Positions 11,696 to 20,003 of a stretch of DNA of 64,000 nt are shown piece by piece (within the stretch, counting starts at the first letter, position 1; the number at the start of each line of letters is the position of its first letter). The DNA lies in NCBI GenBank assembly GCA_003963145.1, contig RXJJ01000002.1:124001-188000 (forward strand). Reading direction: 5' to 3'. The position numbers and the translations under genes were made by a program. The DNA is from Bradyrhizobiaceae bacterium. Lineage in GTDB: Bacteria > Pseudomonadota > Alphaproteobacteria > Rhizobiales > Xanthobacteraceae. Below the pieces are notes generated by a model that ran no database searches, had not been told where the DNA came from, and saw only the letters and a list, made by a program, of their open reading frames with translations.

Positions 11696-12238
11696 ATGTT
11701 CAGAATTCTTGCTGTTCTCGTGGCTGTCATGTTCGCCGCGCCCGCATTTTCGCAGGCGCTGCCGGCCGGCATCGACAAGTCGAACGCCATCGTCATTGAC
11801 ACCAATAAGGGCCGCATCGTCATTGCGCTGCGCCCCGACCTCGCCCCCAAGCATGCCGAGCGCATCAAGCAGCTCGCGCGGGACGGCTATTACAACAACG
11901 TGCCGTTCCACCGCGTGATCGAAGGCTTCATGGCGCAGACCGGTGACGGACAGAATTTCAACGGCACCGGCGGATCGAAATATCCAAACCTTCCGGCTGA
12001 ATTCTCCAATGTGCCGTTTACGCGCGGCGTTGTCGGCATGGCGCGGGCGGGCGATCCGAATTCGGCGAACTCGCAGTTCTTCATCATGTTCAGCGAATAT
12101 CCATCGCTCAACGGCCAGTACACGGTGATCGGCAAGGTTGTTTCCGGCATGGATGTCGTGGACAAGATCAAGCGCGGCGAGCCGGTGAGCAATCCGGACA
12201 AGATGGTGAAGGTGCAGGTCGCCTCCGACATCAAGTGA
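11696..12238 (+). CDS. Periplasmic cyclophilin-type peptidyl-prolyl isomerase
   Basis: This 180-residue protein starts with a Sec signal 'MFRILAVLVAVMFAAPAFSQA'. The mature part is a minimal bacterial cyclophilin: 'IVIALRPDLAPKHAERIKQL', 'VPFHRVIEGFMAQTGDG' (catalytic Arg in FHR), 'GVVGMARAGDPNSANSQFFI' and 'YTVIGKVVSGMDVVDKIKRG'. It catalyses cis/trans isomerisation of Xaa-Pro bonds, here of exported proteins. GGAG sits 5 nt before the ATG. A second cyclophilin without a signal peptide follows 32 bp later, a tandem periplasmic/cytoplasmic pair. Confidence 0.95.
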   Translation: MFRILAVLVAVMFAAPAFSQALPAGIDKSNAIVIDTNKGRIVIALRPDLAPKHAERIKQLARDGYYNNVPFHRVIEGFMAQTGDGQNFNGTGGSKYPNLPAEFSNVPFTRGVVGMARAGDPNSANSQFFIMFSEYPSLNGQYTVIGKVVSGMDVVDKIKRGEPVSNPDKMVKVQVASDIK

Positions 12239-12270
12239 GTAGCAGTTTCAATTTTGCAGAAAGAAGTATC

Positions 12271-12735
12271 ATGGCAGATAACGACAACACCCTGATCCTC
12301 GATACCACCCAGGGCGAAGTGAAGATCGAGATGCGTCCCGATCTCGCTCCGAACCATGTCGCCCGCATCAAGGAACTGGTGCGCGAAGGATTCTATGACG
12401 GTATCGTGTTTCATCGCGTGATCGACGGCTTCATGGCGCAGACCGGCTGCCCGCATGGCACGGGCACCGGCGGTTCAGGACAGAAGCTCAAGGCCGAGTT
12501 CAATGCCGAGCCGCATGTGCGCGGCACTGCCTCGATGGCGCGCGCCGCATCGCCCGATTCCGGCGATAGCCAGTTTTTCATTTGCTTCGATGACGCCCCG
12601 TTCCTCAACAAGCAATATACGGTGTGGGGCAAGGTGATCTCCGGCATGGAGAACGTCGACAAGATCAAACGCGGCGAACCTGTGAACAATCCCGACAAGA
12701 TCATCAAGGCTCATATGGCCTCGGACGCAGCCTGA
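12271..12735 (+). CDS. Cytoplasmic cyclophilin-type peptidyl-prolyl isomerase
   Basis: This 154-residue protein has the same cyclophilin core as its upstream neighbour but no signal peptide. It shows 'IVFHRVIDGFMAQTGCPHG', 'SMARAASPDSGDSQFFICF' and 'YTVWGKVISGMENVDKIKRG'. A GTG at 12235 is in frame and overlaps the upstream stop, but the ATG at 12271 starts exactly where the conserved domain begins and has an AGAAAG-type ribosome site. The high identity to the neighbouring gene indicates an old tandem duplication that split the enzyme between two compartments. Confidence 0.95.
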   Translation: MADNDNTLILDTTQGEVKIEMRPDLAPNHVARIKELVREGFYDGIVFHRVIDGFMAQTGCPHGTGTGGSGQKLKAEFNAEPHVRGTASMARAASPDSGDSQFFICFDDAPFLNKQYTVWGKVISGMENVDKIKRGEPVNNPDKIIKAHMASDAA

Positions 12736-12760
12736 CATCGCGCCCTTTTCTGAATGAACT

Positions 12761-12794
12761 ACGTCATGGCCGGGCTTGTCCCGGCCATCCACGT
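12761..12794. repeat. Short REP-like palindromic repeat, copy 1
   Basis: Arms ATGGCCGGG and CCCGGCCAT (12766-12774, 12780-12788) flank a 5-nt loop, with ACGT-type flanks. The same core recurs at 33871-33900. This is the dispersed palindrome of Bradyrhizobium-group genomes. Read through, it encodes the familiar spurious peptide '[10 protein letters not shown]', so queA should not be extended upstream into it. Confidence 0.85.
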
Positions 12795-12810
12795 TTTGAT
12801 AGTCAATTTC

Positions 12811-13905
12811 ATGCGCACCGATCTGTTCGATTTCGATCTGCCCGCTGAGAGCATCGCGCTGCGCCCCGCAAGCCCTCGCGATTCCGCGCGGCTGCTGGTC
12901 GTACGTCCCGGCATTGGTCTTGAGGATCGGATCGTGAGCGACCTTCCGTCGCTGCTTCAGCCCGGCGATCAGTTGGTGGTAAACGATACGAAGGTGATCG
13001 CGGCGCAGCTCTCCGGACGGCGCGTCGGCGGGGTAAGCGAGCCAAAAATCGACGCCACGCTGATCAAGCGCCTTGATGGCGCGCGCTGGCAGGCGCTGGT
13101 GAGACCAGCGCGCAAGCTTTCCGTCGGCGATACCGTTCGCTTCGGCCATGAGGGACGTGTTTGCCTCATCGGCAACCTTGACGCGACGGTCGAGGCCAAG
13201 GGCGAGGCCGGCGAGGTGACGCTGGCTTTCGCGTTTCACGGACCGGTCCTGGATCAGGCGATCGCCGATCTCGGCGCGCCGCCGCTGCCGCCCTATATCG
13301 CCTCGAAGCGCACGCCGGACGAGCGCGACACGACCGATTATCAGACCATGTTCGCGGCCAATGAAGGCGCCGTCGCGGCGCCGACCGCGGGACTGCATTT
13401 CACGCCGGCGCTCGAGGCGGCACTGTCCGGGCGCGGCATAGGACTGCATCGCGTGACCCTGCACGTCGGCGCGGGCACCTTTTTGCCGGTGAAGGCCGAC
13501 AACATCGAGGACCATCGTATGCATGGCGAGTGGGGCTCGGTCTCGCAGGCGACAGCGGACGTGCTGAACGCGGCGCGTGCCGAGGGGGGCCGGATCGTTG
13601 CGGTTGGCTCGACCTCGCTGCGGCTTCTTGAAAGTGCCGCAGGTGAGAACGGCATACTACGCGAATTCAGCGGTGAAACCGCGATCTTCATCACGCCCGG
13701 GTATCGCTTCCGGGCCGTCGATATCATGATGACGAACTTTCACCTGCCTCGCTCGACGCTGTTCATGCTGGTGTCGGCGCTATGCGGGCTGGACACGATG
13801 CGGTCAGCCTACGCGCATGCGATTGCAAGCGGCTACCGGTTCTATTCCTATGGCGACGCCTGCCTGTTGTTTCGCGCGGAAACCTCCGGCACAACGGCGT
13901 CATGA
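12811..13905 (+). CDS. queA: S-adenosylmethionine:tRNA ribosyltransferase-isomerase
   Basis: QueA transfers and isomerises the ribosyl part of SAM onto preQ1 in tRNA, giving epoxyqueuosine. The 364-residue protein begins '[19 protein letters not shown]' and has '[19 protein letters not shown]', '[13 protein letters not shown]', '[20 protein letters not shown]' and '[18 protein letters not shown]'. The start is the first ATG after the upstream REP-like element. The stop overlaps the tgt start by 4 bp (ATGA), so the two queuosine genes are translationally coupled. Confidence 0.97.
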   Translation: MRTDLFDFDLPAESIALRPASPRDSARLLVVRPGIGLEDRIVSDLPSLLQPGDQLVVNDTKVIAAQLSGRRVGGVSEPKIDATLIKRLDGARWQALVRPARKLSVGDTVRFGHEGRVCLIGNLDATVEAKGEAGEVTLAFAFHGPVLDQAIADLGAPPLPPYIASKRTPDERDTTDYQTMFAANEGAVAAPTAGLHFTPALEAALSGRGIGLHRVTLHVGAGTFLPVKADNIEDHRMHGEWGSVSQATADVLNAARAEGGRIVAVGSTSLRLLESAAGENGILREFSGETAIFITPGYRFRAVDIMMTNFHLPRSTLFMLVSALCGLDTMRSAYAHAIASGYRFYSYGDACLLFRAETSGTTAS

Positions 13906-15035
13906 CACTTTCCAACTCATTCACGCTTCTGAAACAGGACGGCGAAGCTCGGCTTGGGTCGCTTGTTACGCCACATGGCGTGGTGCGCACACCGGCCTTC
14001 ATGCCTGTCGGCACCGCGGGAGCGATGAAAGGCATTCACTGGCGCGATATTCGCGACGCCGGCGCGGACATCGTGCTCGGCAACACGTATCACCTCATGC
14101 TGCGTCCCGGCGCGGAACGGATCGCGCGGCTTGGCGGCCTGCAAAAATTCACCGGCTGGAACGGACCGATGCTGACCGATTCCGGCGGCTTTCAGGTCAT
14201 GTCGCTGGCGCAGCTTCGCAAGGTGAGCGAGCAGGGCGTCACCTTCAAATCTCACATCGACGGCGCCGTGCTTGAGTTGTCGCCCGAGCGTGCCATCGAG
14301 GTGCAGCGTCTGTTCGGTTCGGACATTGCAATGCAGCTCGACGAGTGTGTGCGGCTGCCGGCCTCGCGCGACGACATCGAGCGCGCGATGAGACTGTCGA
14401 TCCGCTGGGCCGAGCGAAGCAGGCGTGCGTTCGAAGGCGCGCCCGACGGGCATATGCTGTTCGGGATCGTGCAGGGTGGCGATGTGCCCGCGCTCCGGCG
14501 CGACAGTGCGCAGGCTTTGGTCGATATCGGCTTTCATGGCTATGCCATCGGCGGACTTGCCGTCGGCGAGCCGCAAGAGGTGATGCTGGCGATGATCGGA
14601 GAGGCTGCGCCGCTGCTGCCGCAGGATCGTCCGCGTTATCTGATGGGCGTCGGCACGCCGGACGACATGCTCGAGGCGGTCGCGCGCGGCATCGACATGT
14701 TCGATTGCGTGTTGCCGACGCGAAATGGCCGCCACGGCCACGCATTCACGAGGCGCGGTGTTATCAATTTGCGCAATGCGCGTCACGCCGACGATCCGCG
14801 CCCATTGGATGAAGAAAGCTCATGGCCCGGAGCGCGCGATTACTCACGTGCCTATCTGCATCATTTGATCAAGTCCGGCGAGGCGCTTGGCGCGATGTTG
14901 CTGTCGGAGATTAACATCGCGTATTTCCAGCATCTGATGAGCGGCATCCGCGAGGCGGTTGGAGGCGGCACATTCGCATCGTTCCGCGAACGGACACGCG
15001 CAGGATGGGCCGCCGGCGATCTGCCGCCGCGCTGA
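13902..15035 (+). CDS. tgt: tRNA-guanine transglycosylase lacking the zinc-site cysteines
   Basis: Tgt exchanges guanine-34 for preQ1 in tRNAs with GUN anticodons. The 377-residue protein has the active-site '[13 protein letters not shown]', 'GIVQGG', '[11 protein letters not shown]' and the nucleophile region '[13 protein letters not shown]'. The canonical C-x-C-x2-C-x25-H zinc site near the C terminus is not intact. Where most bacterial enzymes have three cysteines just before 'YSRAYLHHL', this protein reads '[20 protein letters not shown]', with none. The histidine region remains. The codons (agc tca tgg ccc gga gcg) are clean, so this is not a frameshift. The start overlaps the queA stop. 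Confidence 0.95.
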   Translation: MTLSNSFTLLKQDGEARLGSLVTPHGVVRTPAFMPVGTAGAMKGIHWRDIRDAGADIVLGNTYHLMLRPGAERIARLGGLQKFTGWNGPMLTDSGGFQVMSLAQLRKVSEQGVTFKSHIDGAVLELSPERAIEVQRLFGSDIAMQLDECVRLPASRDDIERAMRLSIRWAERSRRAFEGAPDGHMLFGIVQGGDVPALRRDSAQALVDIGFHGYAIGGLAVGEPQEVMLAMIGEAAPLLPQDRPRYLMGVGTPDDMLEAVARGIDMFDCVLPTRNGRHGHAFTRRGVINLRNARHADDPRPLDEESSWPGARDYSRAYLHHLIKSGEALGAMLLSEINIAYFQHLMSGIREAVGGGTFASFRERTRAGWAAGDLPPR

Positions 15036-15053
15036 GATGGATGCCGCCCGCGC

Positions 15054-15275
15054 TTAAGCGCGCGCGCCTGTCTTGATGTCGTGCTTGGTCACGAAGCCGT
15101 GGCCGCAAGTGTCGCAGGTCCACAGATAGCTGATGGTATCGTCGGACACCGCCGAAGCTTCGGCCGCGACCATGGTATCTGCACAGATCGAGCAAACCAA
15201 ACCACGCGATGTACGCGGCAACACGACGCGTGTGTTGTGCGGCAGGGTCGACTGGATTTCAGCAAGTGCTGGCAT
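15054..15275 (-). CDS. Small zinc-ribbon protein
   Basis: This 73-residue cytoplasmic protein has two CxxC knuckles, C28-C31 ('CSIC') and C54-C57 ('CDTC'), in a typical zinc-ribbon spacing. The aromatic 'YLWTCDTCGHGF' precedes the second pair. It is conserved-looking but of unknown function. The ATG at 15275 has GGGAG 7 nt upstream; an in-frame GTG at 15299 is less likely. It is convergent with tgt (18 bp apart) and divergent from cysK. Confidence 0.75.
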   Translation of the reverse strand: MPALAEIQSTLPHNTRVVLPRTSRGLVCSICADTMVAAEASAVSDDTISYLWTCDTCGHGFVTKHDIKTGARA

Positions 15276-15493
15276 CGTGATCTCCCTCAGGTTAGCCACC
15301 CCTGACGATGACTATACACCTGCAACTTTGAAGGAGTCGCAACACAAATGCGTTCCTTTAGAGATGTTTGATTTTGCAGTGCGGTGCCTGCCTTATTTGC
15401 TTGTCTGAGGCCTGGAGCCTCTTGCGTTGCGACACTTTGGCGACTTAATCCATAAGCCGTTTTGTTTTCAGTTCTTTTGCTTATGGAGACGCC

Positions 15494-16465
15494 ATGTCAC
15501 CGATTGACGACGCGCAGTATCGCCCCGGACGCGGCCGCATCTATGACAGCATCGTGGACGCATTTGGCAACACGCCCATCGTGCGCCTCAACCGCCTGCC
15601 CAAGCAACGCGGCGTCGGCGCGACAATTTTAGCCAAGCTTGAATATTTCAATCCGGCCGCCAGCGTGAAGGATCGCATCGGCGCGGCGATGATTATCGCA
15701 GTGGAAAAATCCGGGATCATCAACAAGGACACGGTGCTGATCGAGCCGACCTCGGGCAACACCGGTATCGCGCTGGCGTTCGTCGCCGCCTCGCGCGGTT
15801 ATCGCCTGAAACTGGTGATGCCGGATTCGATGTCGATCGAGCGGCGCAAGATGCTGGCGTTTCTCGGCGCGGAGCTCGTGCTGACACCGGCGGGGCAGGG
15901 CATGAAAGGCGCGATCGCAACCGCGGAGGAACTGCTCCGCACCACGCCGAATTCGGTGATGCCGCAGCAGTTCAGGAATCTCGCCAATCCCGAAGTGCAT
16001 CGCCGCACCACCGCTGAGGAAATCTGGAACGATACCGGCGGCAATCTCGATATTTTTGTCGCGGGTGTCGGCACCGGCGGCACCATCACCGGCGTCGGTC
16101 AGGTGCTCAAGCCGCGAAAACCGTCGCTGCGCGTGGTTGCGGTCGAGCCCGAGGAAAGCCCCGTGCTGTCTGGCGGACAGCATTCGCCGCACAAGATCCA
16201 GGGTATCGGCGCCGGCTTCGTGCCCGACATTCTGGATCGCTCCGTGATTGATGAGATCGTCAAGGTCAACAGCGTAACCGCGATCGAAACCTCCCGCGCG
16301 CTGGCGCGTAGCGAAGGTATCCCCGCGGGTATCTCCTCCGGAGCAGCGATCGCCGCCGCGCTCGAACTCGGCAAGCGTCCGGAAAATGCAGGCAAGATCA
16401 TTCTTGCCATCGTGCCGTCATTCGCCGAACGTTATCTATCCACCGCTCTGTTCGAGGGAGTCTGA
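15494..16465 (+). CDS. cysK: Cysteine synthase A (O-acetylserine sulfhydrylase)
   Basis: CysK makes L-cysteine from O-acetylserine and sulfide using pyridoxal phosphate. The 323-residue protein has the PLP lysine in '[11 protein letters not shown]' (K59), the substrate loop '[13 protein letters not shown]', the phosphate-binding '[12 protein letters not shown]', and '[14 protein letters not shown]' and '[16 protein letters not shown]'. These identify the cysteine synthase rather than cystathionine synthase. An 11-residue N-terminal extension precedes the usual start. The stop overlaps the next start by one base (TGATG). Confidence 0.95.
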   Translation: MSPIDDAQYRPGRGRIYDSIVDAFGNTPIVRLNRLPKQRGVGATILAKLEYFNPAASVKDRIGAAMIIAVEKSGIINKDTVLIEPTSGNTGIALAFVAASRGYRLKLVMPDSMSIERRKMLAFLGAELVLTPAGQGMKGAIATAEELLRTTPNSVMPQQFRNLANPEVHRRTTAEEIWNDTGGNLDIFVAGVGTGGTITGVGQVLKPRKPSLRVVAVEPEESPVLSGGQHSPHKIQGIGAGFVPDILDRSVIDEIVKVNSVTAIETSRALARSEGIPAGISSGAAIAAALELGKRPENAGKIILAIVPSFAERYLSTALFEGV

Positions 16466-16713
16466 TGTCTCAGCCACCGCGCCGGCCCCGTACGCTCAGC
16501 GACGCCAAGACGGAGGCAGAAGCCGCGTTCAAGTCGCTCACCACCAAAACCGCCGCGCCGCTGCCGAAACAGCCCTCGGCATTGCCCGGCGTCAAGGAAC
16601 TGGTGTCGCTGCGGATCGATCAGGATGTGCTTGAACATTTTCAGGAGGGCGGTCCGGGCTGGCAGGATCGCATCAACGCTGCGCTGCGCGAGGCTGCGGG
16701 CAAGGCAGAATAA
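16465..16713 (+). CDS. Orphan BrnA-like antitoxin-domain protein
   Basis: The 82-residue protein has a basic, disordered N-terminal half. A short C-terminal domain, 'LVSLRIDQDVLEHFQEGGPG' followed by 'WQDRINAALREA', matches the BrnA antitoxin DNA-binding core (R-I/L-D-xx-V-hydrophobic-GpGwQxRiNaaLR). BrnA normally neutralises the ribonuclease BrnT encoded just upstream. Here the upstream gene is cysK, overlapping by one base, and no BrnT-like protein is visible nearby. It may be a solitary DNA-binding regulator, perhaps of cysK, rather than half of a toxin-antitoxin pair. Confidence 0.75.
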   Translation: MSQPPRRPRTLSDAKTEAEAAFKSLTTKTAAPLPKQPSALPGVKELVSLRIDQDVLEHFQEGGPGWQDRINAALREAAGKAE

Positions 16714-16757
16714 TCCCTCTGGAGTTTCGGGGAGGGGGCAATCCCACTATCGGAACA

Positions 16758-16961
16758 ATGAAACATTCATCGGGCACAAAACCCGGAAGAAAAAGGCCCG
16801 GCGCTCGCAAGCCGTCCGCCAAGGGCGGCGCGATCCATCGTCATTCGAGATCGAAGGATGCTCCATTCGCTGTCGATGTTACCGACGACGGGGATATCGC
16901 CACGCCGAAGCACGTTCTGAGCGATGACGAAATCAAGGAGCAGGAGGACCGCCGCTCGTGA
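16758..16961 (+). CDS. Small basic hypothetical protein
   Basis: This possible protein of 67 residues has a Lys/Arg-rich first half ('TKPGRKRPGARKPSAKGG') and an acidic tail ('VLSDDEIKEQEDRRS'). The sharp charge division and the location 44 bp after the BrnA-like gene on the same strand favour a real gene. The ribosome site is weak and no family is recognised. It could be a chance frame. Confidence 0.45.
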   Translation: MKHSSGTKPGRKRPGARKPSAKGGAIHRHSRSKDAPFAVDVTDDGDIATPKHVLSDDEIKEQEDRRS

Positions 16962-17038
16962 TCGAAGTGTCATGAGGAAAAGGCCGCGGCTGCCGCAGCT
17001 CAAAAATCACTTTTTTATGTGGGATTTGTCACAGGTAT

Positions 17039-17114
17039 TGGTGAGCGCGGAGGGACTCGAACCCTCGACCCCATGATTAAAAGTCACGTGCTCTACCGCC
17101 TGAGCTACGCGCTC
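17039..17114 (-). tRNA. tRNA-Lys (anticodon UUU)
   Basis: A 76-nt cloverleaf on the minus strand has a GAGCGCG/CGCGCTC acceptor stem, a TTCGAGTCC-type T arm and anticodon TTT (plus-strand AAA at 17079-17081). The discriminator A and the 3' CCA are encoded. It accepts lysine and reads AAA/AAG. Confidence 0.97.
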
Positions 17115-17334
17115 ACTCGTGGCGGTGTGTAGGGGCGGCGTCCGGTGGGGTCAAGCCTGCAAGGCACGGATTCGGCGCAGGAAAAGCAACCCTCAACCGG
17201 TTATTTTACAAGTCGGTTCAACCTTCTAGCGGGAGCGCCAGCCAAGCGGCAGACATCCGTTTGACAAAAGAACAAAAAGTGAACATTGTGGCGGCACATC
17301 AATTAACGCGCGCTCGTCTCGATGGGAGAGGTCC

Positions 17335-17589
17335 ATGTCCGATATCACTTATTATGTTGCCTTGCCCTTCACCGAGGATGAAGCCGGCGAGCCCACTGCC
17401 GGCCAGGCAGAGGAATTTCAAAGCCCCGGTACCGCAATCCGCCGGGCGGAGGTGCTGGCGCGTGCGCCGGAGAACATCGGCGCGGTCGCTTTCAGCCGCT
17501 CGGGTGATCCGATGATCGGCGAATTCAAGGATGCTGTCGTGCTCCGGTCATTCGGACAGGTTCCGGGTGACGCCAGCGCACTGAGTTAG
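17335..17589 (+). CDS. Small hypothetical protein
   Basis: This acidic protein of 84 residues starts 'MSDITYYVALPFTEDEAGE' and contains 'SPGTAIRRAEVLARAPENIG' and 'AVAFSRSGDPMIGEFKDAVV'. There is no signal peptide or membrane segment. The ATG has GGAGAGG upstream. The pattern resembles small conserved hypotheticals of Bradyrhizobium-group genomes; the function is not known to me. A RegR-like dyad lies 106 bp after its stop. Confidence 0.7.
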   Translation: MSDITYYVALPFTEDEAGEPTAGQAEEFQSPGTAIRRAEVLARAPENIGAVAFSRSGDPMIGEFKDAVVLRSFGQVPGDASALS

Positions 17590-17694
17590 CTTGATCTGGA
17601 GTGTCTGGCCTGCAGAGCAGTTCTTGCAGGCAGCGTGTTCTCGCGCGTTCGGCGATTTTCAGGCAGGTTTTGACGGCTGGACATTGCAGACATT

Positions 17695-17711
17695 TGCGAC
17701 ATTATGTCGCA
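17695..17711. promoter_or_regulatory. RegR/RegA/PrrA-type operator, copy 1
   Basis: A perfect dyad TGCGACA-N3-TGTCGCA lies 82 bp upstream of the small gene starting at 17793. Its core 17696-17710 fits the B. japonicum RegR box GNGRCRTTNNGNCGC at every fixed position. RegR and its orthologues RegA/PrrA are redox-responsive regulators. Confidence 0.65.
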
Positions 17712-17792
17712 TGTCCGCGCGGAATCGGGTCGTGACGTCAGGCGATGTCCAGTCCGAGGACGTGCGTTGCGGCTTTGGCCGGAGGCAATGTC

Positions 17793-17993
17793 GTGGATCA
17801 ACTGAAGCGTGTTCAGACGCGTCGCGGGAAGCCTCGCGAGACGGATGACAGCTGGCTGCCCCTTCTGGCCGCCTGCCTCTTGGGCGTGACGGTGCTGGCT
17901 TATCTATGCACGTCGTTCCAGCTTAATTACGATGACGATGGCGCGCTGACAGATATTTCAGCGCAAAGGCGCGCTGCCACAGTTCAAAACTGA
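17793..17993 (+). CDS. Small single-pass membrane protein (GTG start)
   Basis: The 66-residue protein has a basic N terminus ('DQLKRVQTRRGKPRE'), one membrane segment ('LPLLAACLLGVTVLAYLC') and a short acidic C-terminal part ('NYDDDGALTDISA'), giving a probable N-in topology. The GTG at 17793 is chosen because GGAG is placed 8 nt upstream; an in-frame ATG at 17745 has no ribosome site and lengthens the protein by 16 residues. No family is recognised. The upstream dyad suggests redox control. Confidence 0.6.
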   Translation: MDQLKRVQTRRGKPRETDDSWLPLLAACLLGVTVLAYLCTSFQLNYDDDGALTDISAQRRAATVQN

Positions 17994-18086
17994 GCTTACG
18001 CGGCTCGAATCTGCTCCTGTAATTATTGCACGACTGCGGTTTCGATCTTGTGATTCGCCGCCGATCCATCTTTGCCCGGAGACAAC

Positions 18087-18410
18087 ATGACTTCGCCCAA
18101 TGAGCCGTCCCGCAAAACCCTCTCGACCCATATCCTTCCGACAGCGGGCAACATGATCGGCGTGTCCGCCACGCTTGTGGGTCTCGTCAAGATTGCGGAG
18201 GCGCATATCGGGCCCAGCCATGTCGACGAATACGCGGCCCTGACCACCGTCGTGTTTCTTGTCAGCGCCTTTTCGTCTTATGTCGCCATGCGGCACGCGG
18301 AGAGGAGGCGTCTCAGTTCACGATGCGAACTGATTGCCGATCAGACGTTTCTGCTGGGCCTGATTAGTCTGACAGCGATTGTGATTTTCTTTGCCTACGA
18401 AATCATCTGA
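18087..18410 (+). CDS. Small multi-pass membrane protein of unknown function
   Basis: This 107-residue protein has three predicted membrane segments: 'AGNMIGVSATLVGLVKIA', 'YAALTTVVFLVSAFSSYVAM' and 'TFLLGLISLTAIVIFFAYEI'. A basic loop ('RHAERRRLSSR') lies between the second and third. GGAG is 5 nt before the ATG. The pattern is common in small uncharacterised inner-membrane proteins of Rhizobiales. It is the last of three small + strand genes between tRNA-Lys and the oxlT-like gene and is followed by the second RegR-like dyad. Confidence 0.7.
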   Translation: MTSPNEPSRKTLSTHILPTAGNMIGVSATLVGLVKIAEAHIGPSHVDEYAALTTVVFLVSAFSSYVAMRHAERRRLSSRCELIADQTFLLGLISLTAIVIFFAYEII

Positions 18411-18493
18411 CCTGTGGCTGGCCTAAGCGGCGGTACGTTCCGCTGCATCGCAACAACGAAATTTGTCTTCAAATACTGTCAATCACCAAAAAG

Positions 18494-18510
18494 TGCGACA
18501 GACTGTCGCA
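18494..18510. promoter_or_regulatory. RegR/RegA/PrrA-type operator, copy 2
   Basis: A second perfect TGCGACA-N3-TGTCGCA dyad lies 799 bp from copy 1. The spacer is GAC here and TTA in copy 1, so it keeps the GCGNC/GNCGC arms but lacks the central TT of the RegR consensus. It lies between the small membrane-protein gene and a strong + strand terminator. Confidence 0.5.
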
Positions 18511-18608
18511 GTATTGTGCTACGAAGCTGATGACCAGTCCGTGATCGCCTCACGGTTTGGTCCAGCTGGGGTGGAAGCCGTCACTTCCTCCCCGGCTTTC
18601 TTTTTGCG
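18511..18608 (+). ncRNA. Candidate small RNA between a RegR-like site and a terminator
   Basis: No gene is open across this interval, yet it begins at an operator-like dyad (18494-18510) and ends in a strong intrinsic terminator at 18564-18605. The hairpin carries a pyrimidine stretch (CTTCCTCCCC) that could pair with ribosome sites, as in rhizobial alpha-r14-type sRNAs. The transcript boundaries are inferred. It could instead be the 3' untranslated region of the gene ending at 18410. Confidence 0.35.
18564..18605 (+). terminator. Strong Rho-independent terminator
   Basis: The stem AGC-T-GGGG-T-GGAAG pairs with CTTCC-T-CCCC-G-GCT around a CCGTCA loop and is followed by TTCTTTTT. It is oriented for + strand transcription, 154 bp after the last + strand stop codon. 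Confidence 0.8.
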
Positions 18609-18622
18609 GATCGGCCAGGCCC

Positions 18623-19945
18623 TCAGGCCACGCTGGCTTTCTGAACCGCTACCGGCGAAGCGGCGGCGGCTCCGTTGCTCTTTTCGATGAATGCCCGGCG
18701 TATCGGCTTGATCACGAAGATAGCCATCAGCGCCGCGACGGCATTGAAGCCGACGGCGATCGCAAACACAGCCTGCCAGCCATACTGCTTGGCGATGATG
18801 CTGCCGAACGGGACCAGCAACGCTGCCGTGCCCTTGGCGGTATAAAGCATACCGTTGTTTGTGGTCGCAAACTTCGCACCGAACGTATCGCCGCTGGTCG
18901 CCGGAAACAGGCTGTAGATCTCGCCGAACACGCCGAAATAAACCGCCGTGGCAAGCACGAACACAATCGGTGTCTGGCCGTAGTTGAACAGCAACAGCAA
19001 CATCACTGCCGCCGTGCCGAAGGCGATGAACATGGTGTTTTCACGTCCGATGTTGTCGGAAATGAACCCGAACAGCGGCCGTCCGAACCCGTCGAAGATA
19101 CGGTCGAGGGAGATGGCCATGGTCAGCGCGGCCATCTGGAAGCCGAGCAGGCTCACGGGTACGTCGGCGATCTTGTAATCGTGCGCGATCGGCGCGATCT
19201 GGGCCGTCGCCATCAGGCCGCCCGACGCAACGAGCACGAAGGTGACATAAAGAATCCAGAAGATCGGACTCTTCAGGGTCTGGCCGGGCGTGAAGTTCGC
19301 AGTGGTCTGCGGCAGGTTGAGCTGCTTTTTCTTCATGGGCATTGCGACCTTCGGCGGGCGAAGAAGCAGACCCAGCACGAAGACGATCACGCCCTGGCCG
19401 ATTCCGAAATTGAAGAATGCGTTCTGGTAACCGCTGGCCGCGATCATGTGAGCGATCGGAACGACCGTAATCGCGGCGCCCGCACCGAAACCGGCCGCCG
19501 TTGCACCGGCGGCAAGGCCGCGGCGATCGGGAAACCACTTCAGCGCGTTGCCGACGCACGTTCCGTAAACCGAGCCAGCGCCGATGCCGCCGACGACTGC
19601 CGCAGCGTAAAGCATGGTGATCGAATCGGCGTAGGAGTTCAGGACCCAGGCCAGCGCAACCATGACGCCGCCGAAACAGACGACGACGCTCGGGCCGTAT
19701 TTATCGACGAACCACGCTTCGACTGGAACGAGCCATGTCTCGGTGACGACGAAGAGGGTGAACGCCAGCTGGATGGCGGCGCGACCCCAGTGATACTTCG
19801 CATCGATCGGATCGACGAACAGCGTCCATCCGTATTGCAGGTTGGCTATCATCGCCATGCAGACGATGCCCATGGCGAGCTGGAGCCAACGAAAACCGCT
19901 TTTACCCTCAGCCGCACCGGGCTGAGCCACTCCTGAATTGGTCAT
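18623..19945 (-). CDS. oxlT: OxlT-type oxalate/formate antiporter (MFS)
   Basis: This inner-membrane carrier of 440 residues has about 12 membrane segments and belongs to the oxalate:formate antiporter group of the major facilitator superfamily. 'NLQYGWTLFVDPID' opens helix 1. Helix 8 carries 'DGFGRPLFGFISD' and helix 11 'NGMLYTAKGTAALL'; as I recall the family, these Arg and Lys residues correspond to the substrate-binding Arg272 and Lys355 of Oxalobacter OxlT. The ATG at 19945 has a strong AGGAGGA ribosome site. No oxalyl-CoA decarboxylase or formyl-CoA transferase gene is in the window, so another small carboxylate is possible. Confidence 0.88.
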   Translation of the reverse strand: MTNSGVAQPGAAEGKSGFRWLQLAMGIVCMAMIANLQYGWTLFVDPIDAKYHWGRAAIQLAFTLFVVTETWLVPVEAWFVDKYGPSVVVCFGGVMVALAWVLNSYADSITMLYAAAVVGGIGAGSVYGTCVGNALKWFPDRRGLAAGATAAGFGAGAAITVVPIAHMIAASGYQNAFFNFGIGQGVIVFVLGLLLRPPKVAMPMKKKQLNLPQTTANFTPGQTLKSPIFWILYVTFVLVASGGLMATAQIAPIAHDYKIADVPVSLLGFQMAALTMAISLDRIFDGFGRPLFGFISDNIGRENTMFIAFGTAAVMLLLLFNYGQTPIVFVLATAVYFGVFGEIYSLFPATSGDTFGAKFATTNNGMLYTAKGTAALLVPFGSIIAKQYGWQAVFAIAVGFNAVAALMAIFVIKPIRRAFIEKSNGAAAASPVAVQKASVA

Positions 19946-20003
19946 GTTTCCTCCTAACGGGTTTTTCTTTGGCTCGTGAGGCCCATCCCGCAGAGGAAAA
20001 GTG

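Noticed and set aside
12754-12810. Upstream extension of queA beginning [14 protein letters not shown]
   Set aside because: The peptide is produced by the REP-like repeat at 12761-12794 and is a common annotation artefact in this group.
17039-17114. tRNA-Lys as an integration site for a mobile island
   Set aside because: No integrase, no duplicated tRNA 3' end and no mobile-element genes are seen nearby.
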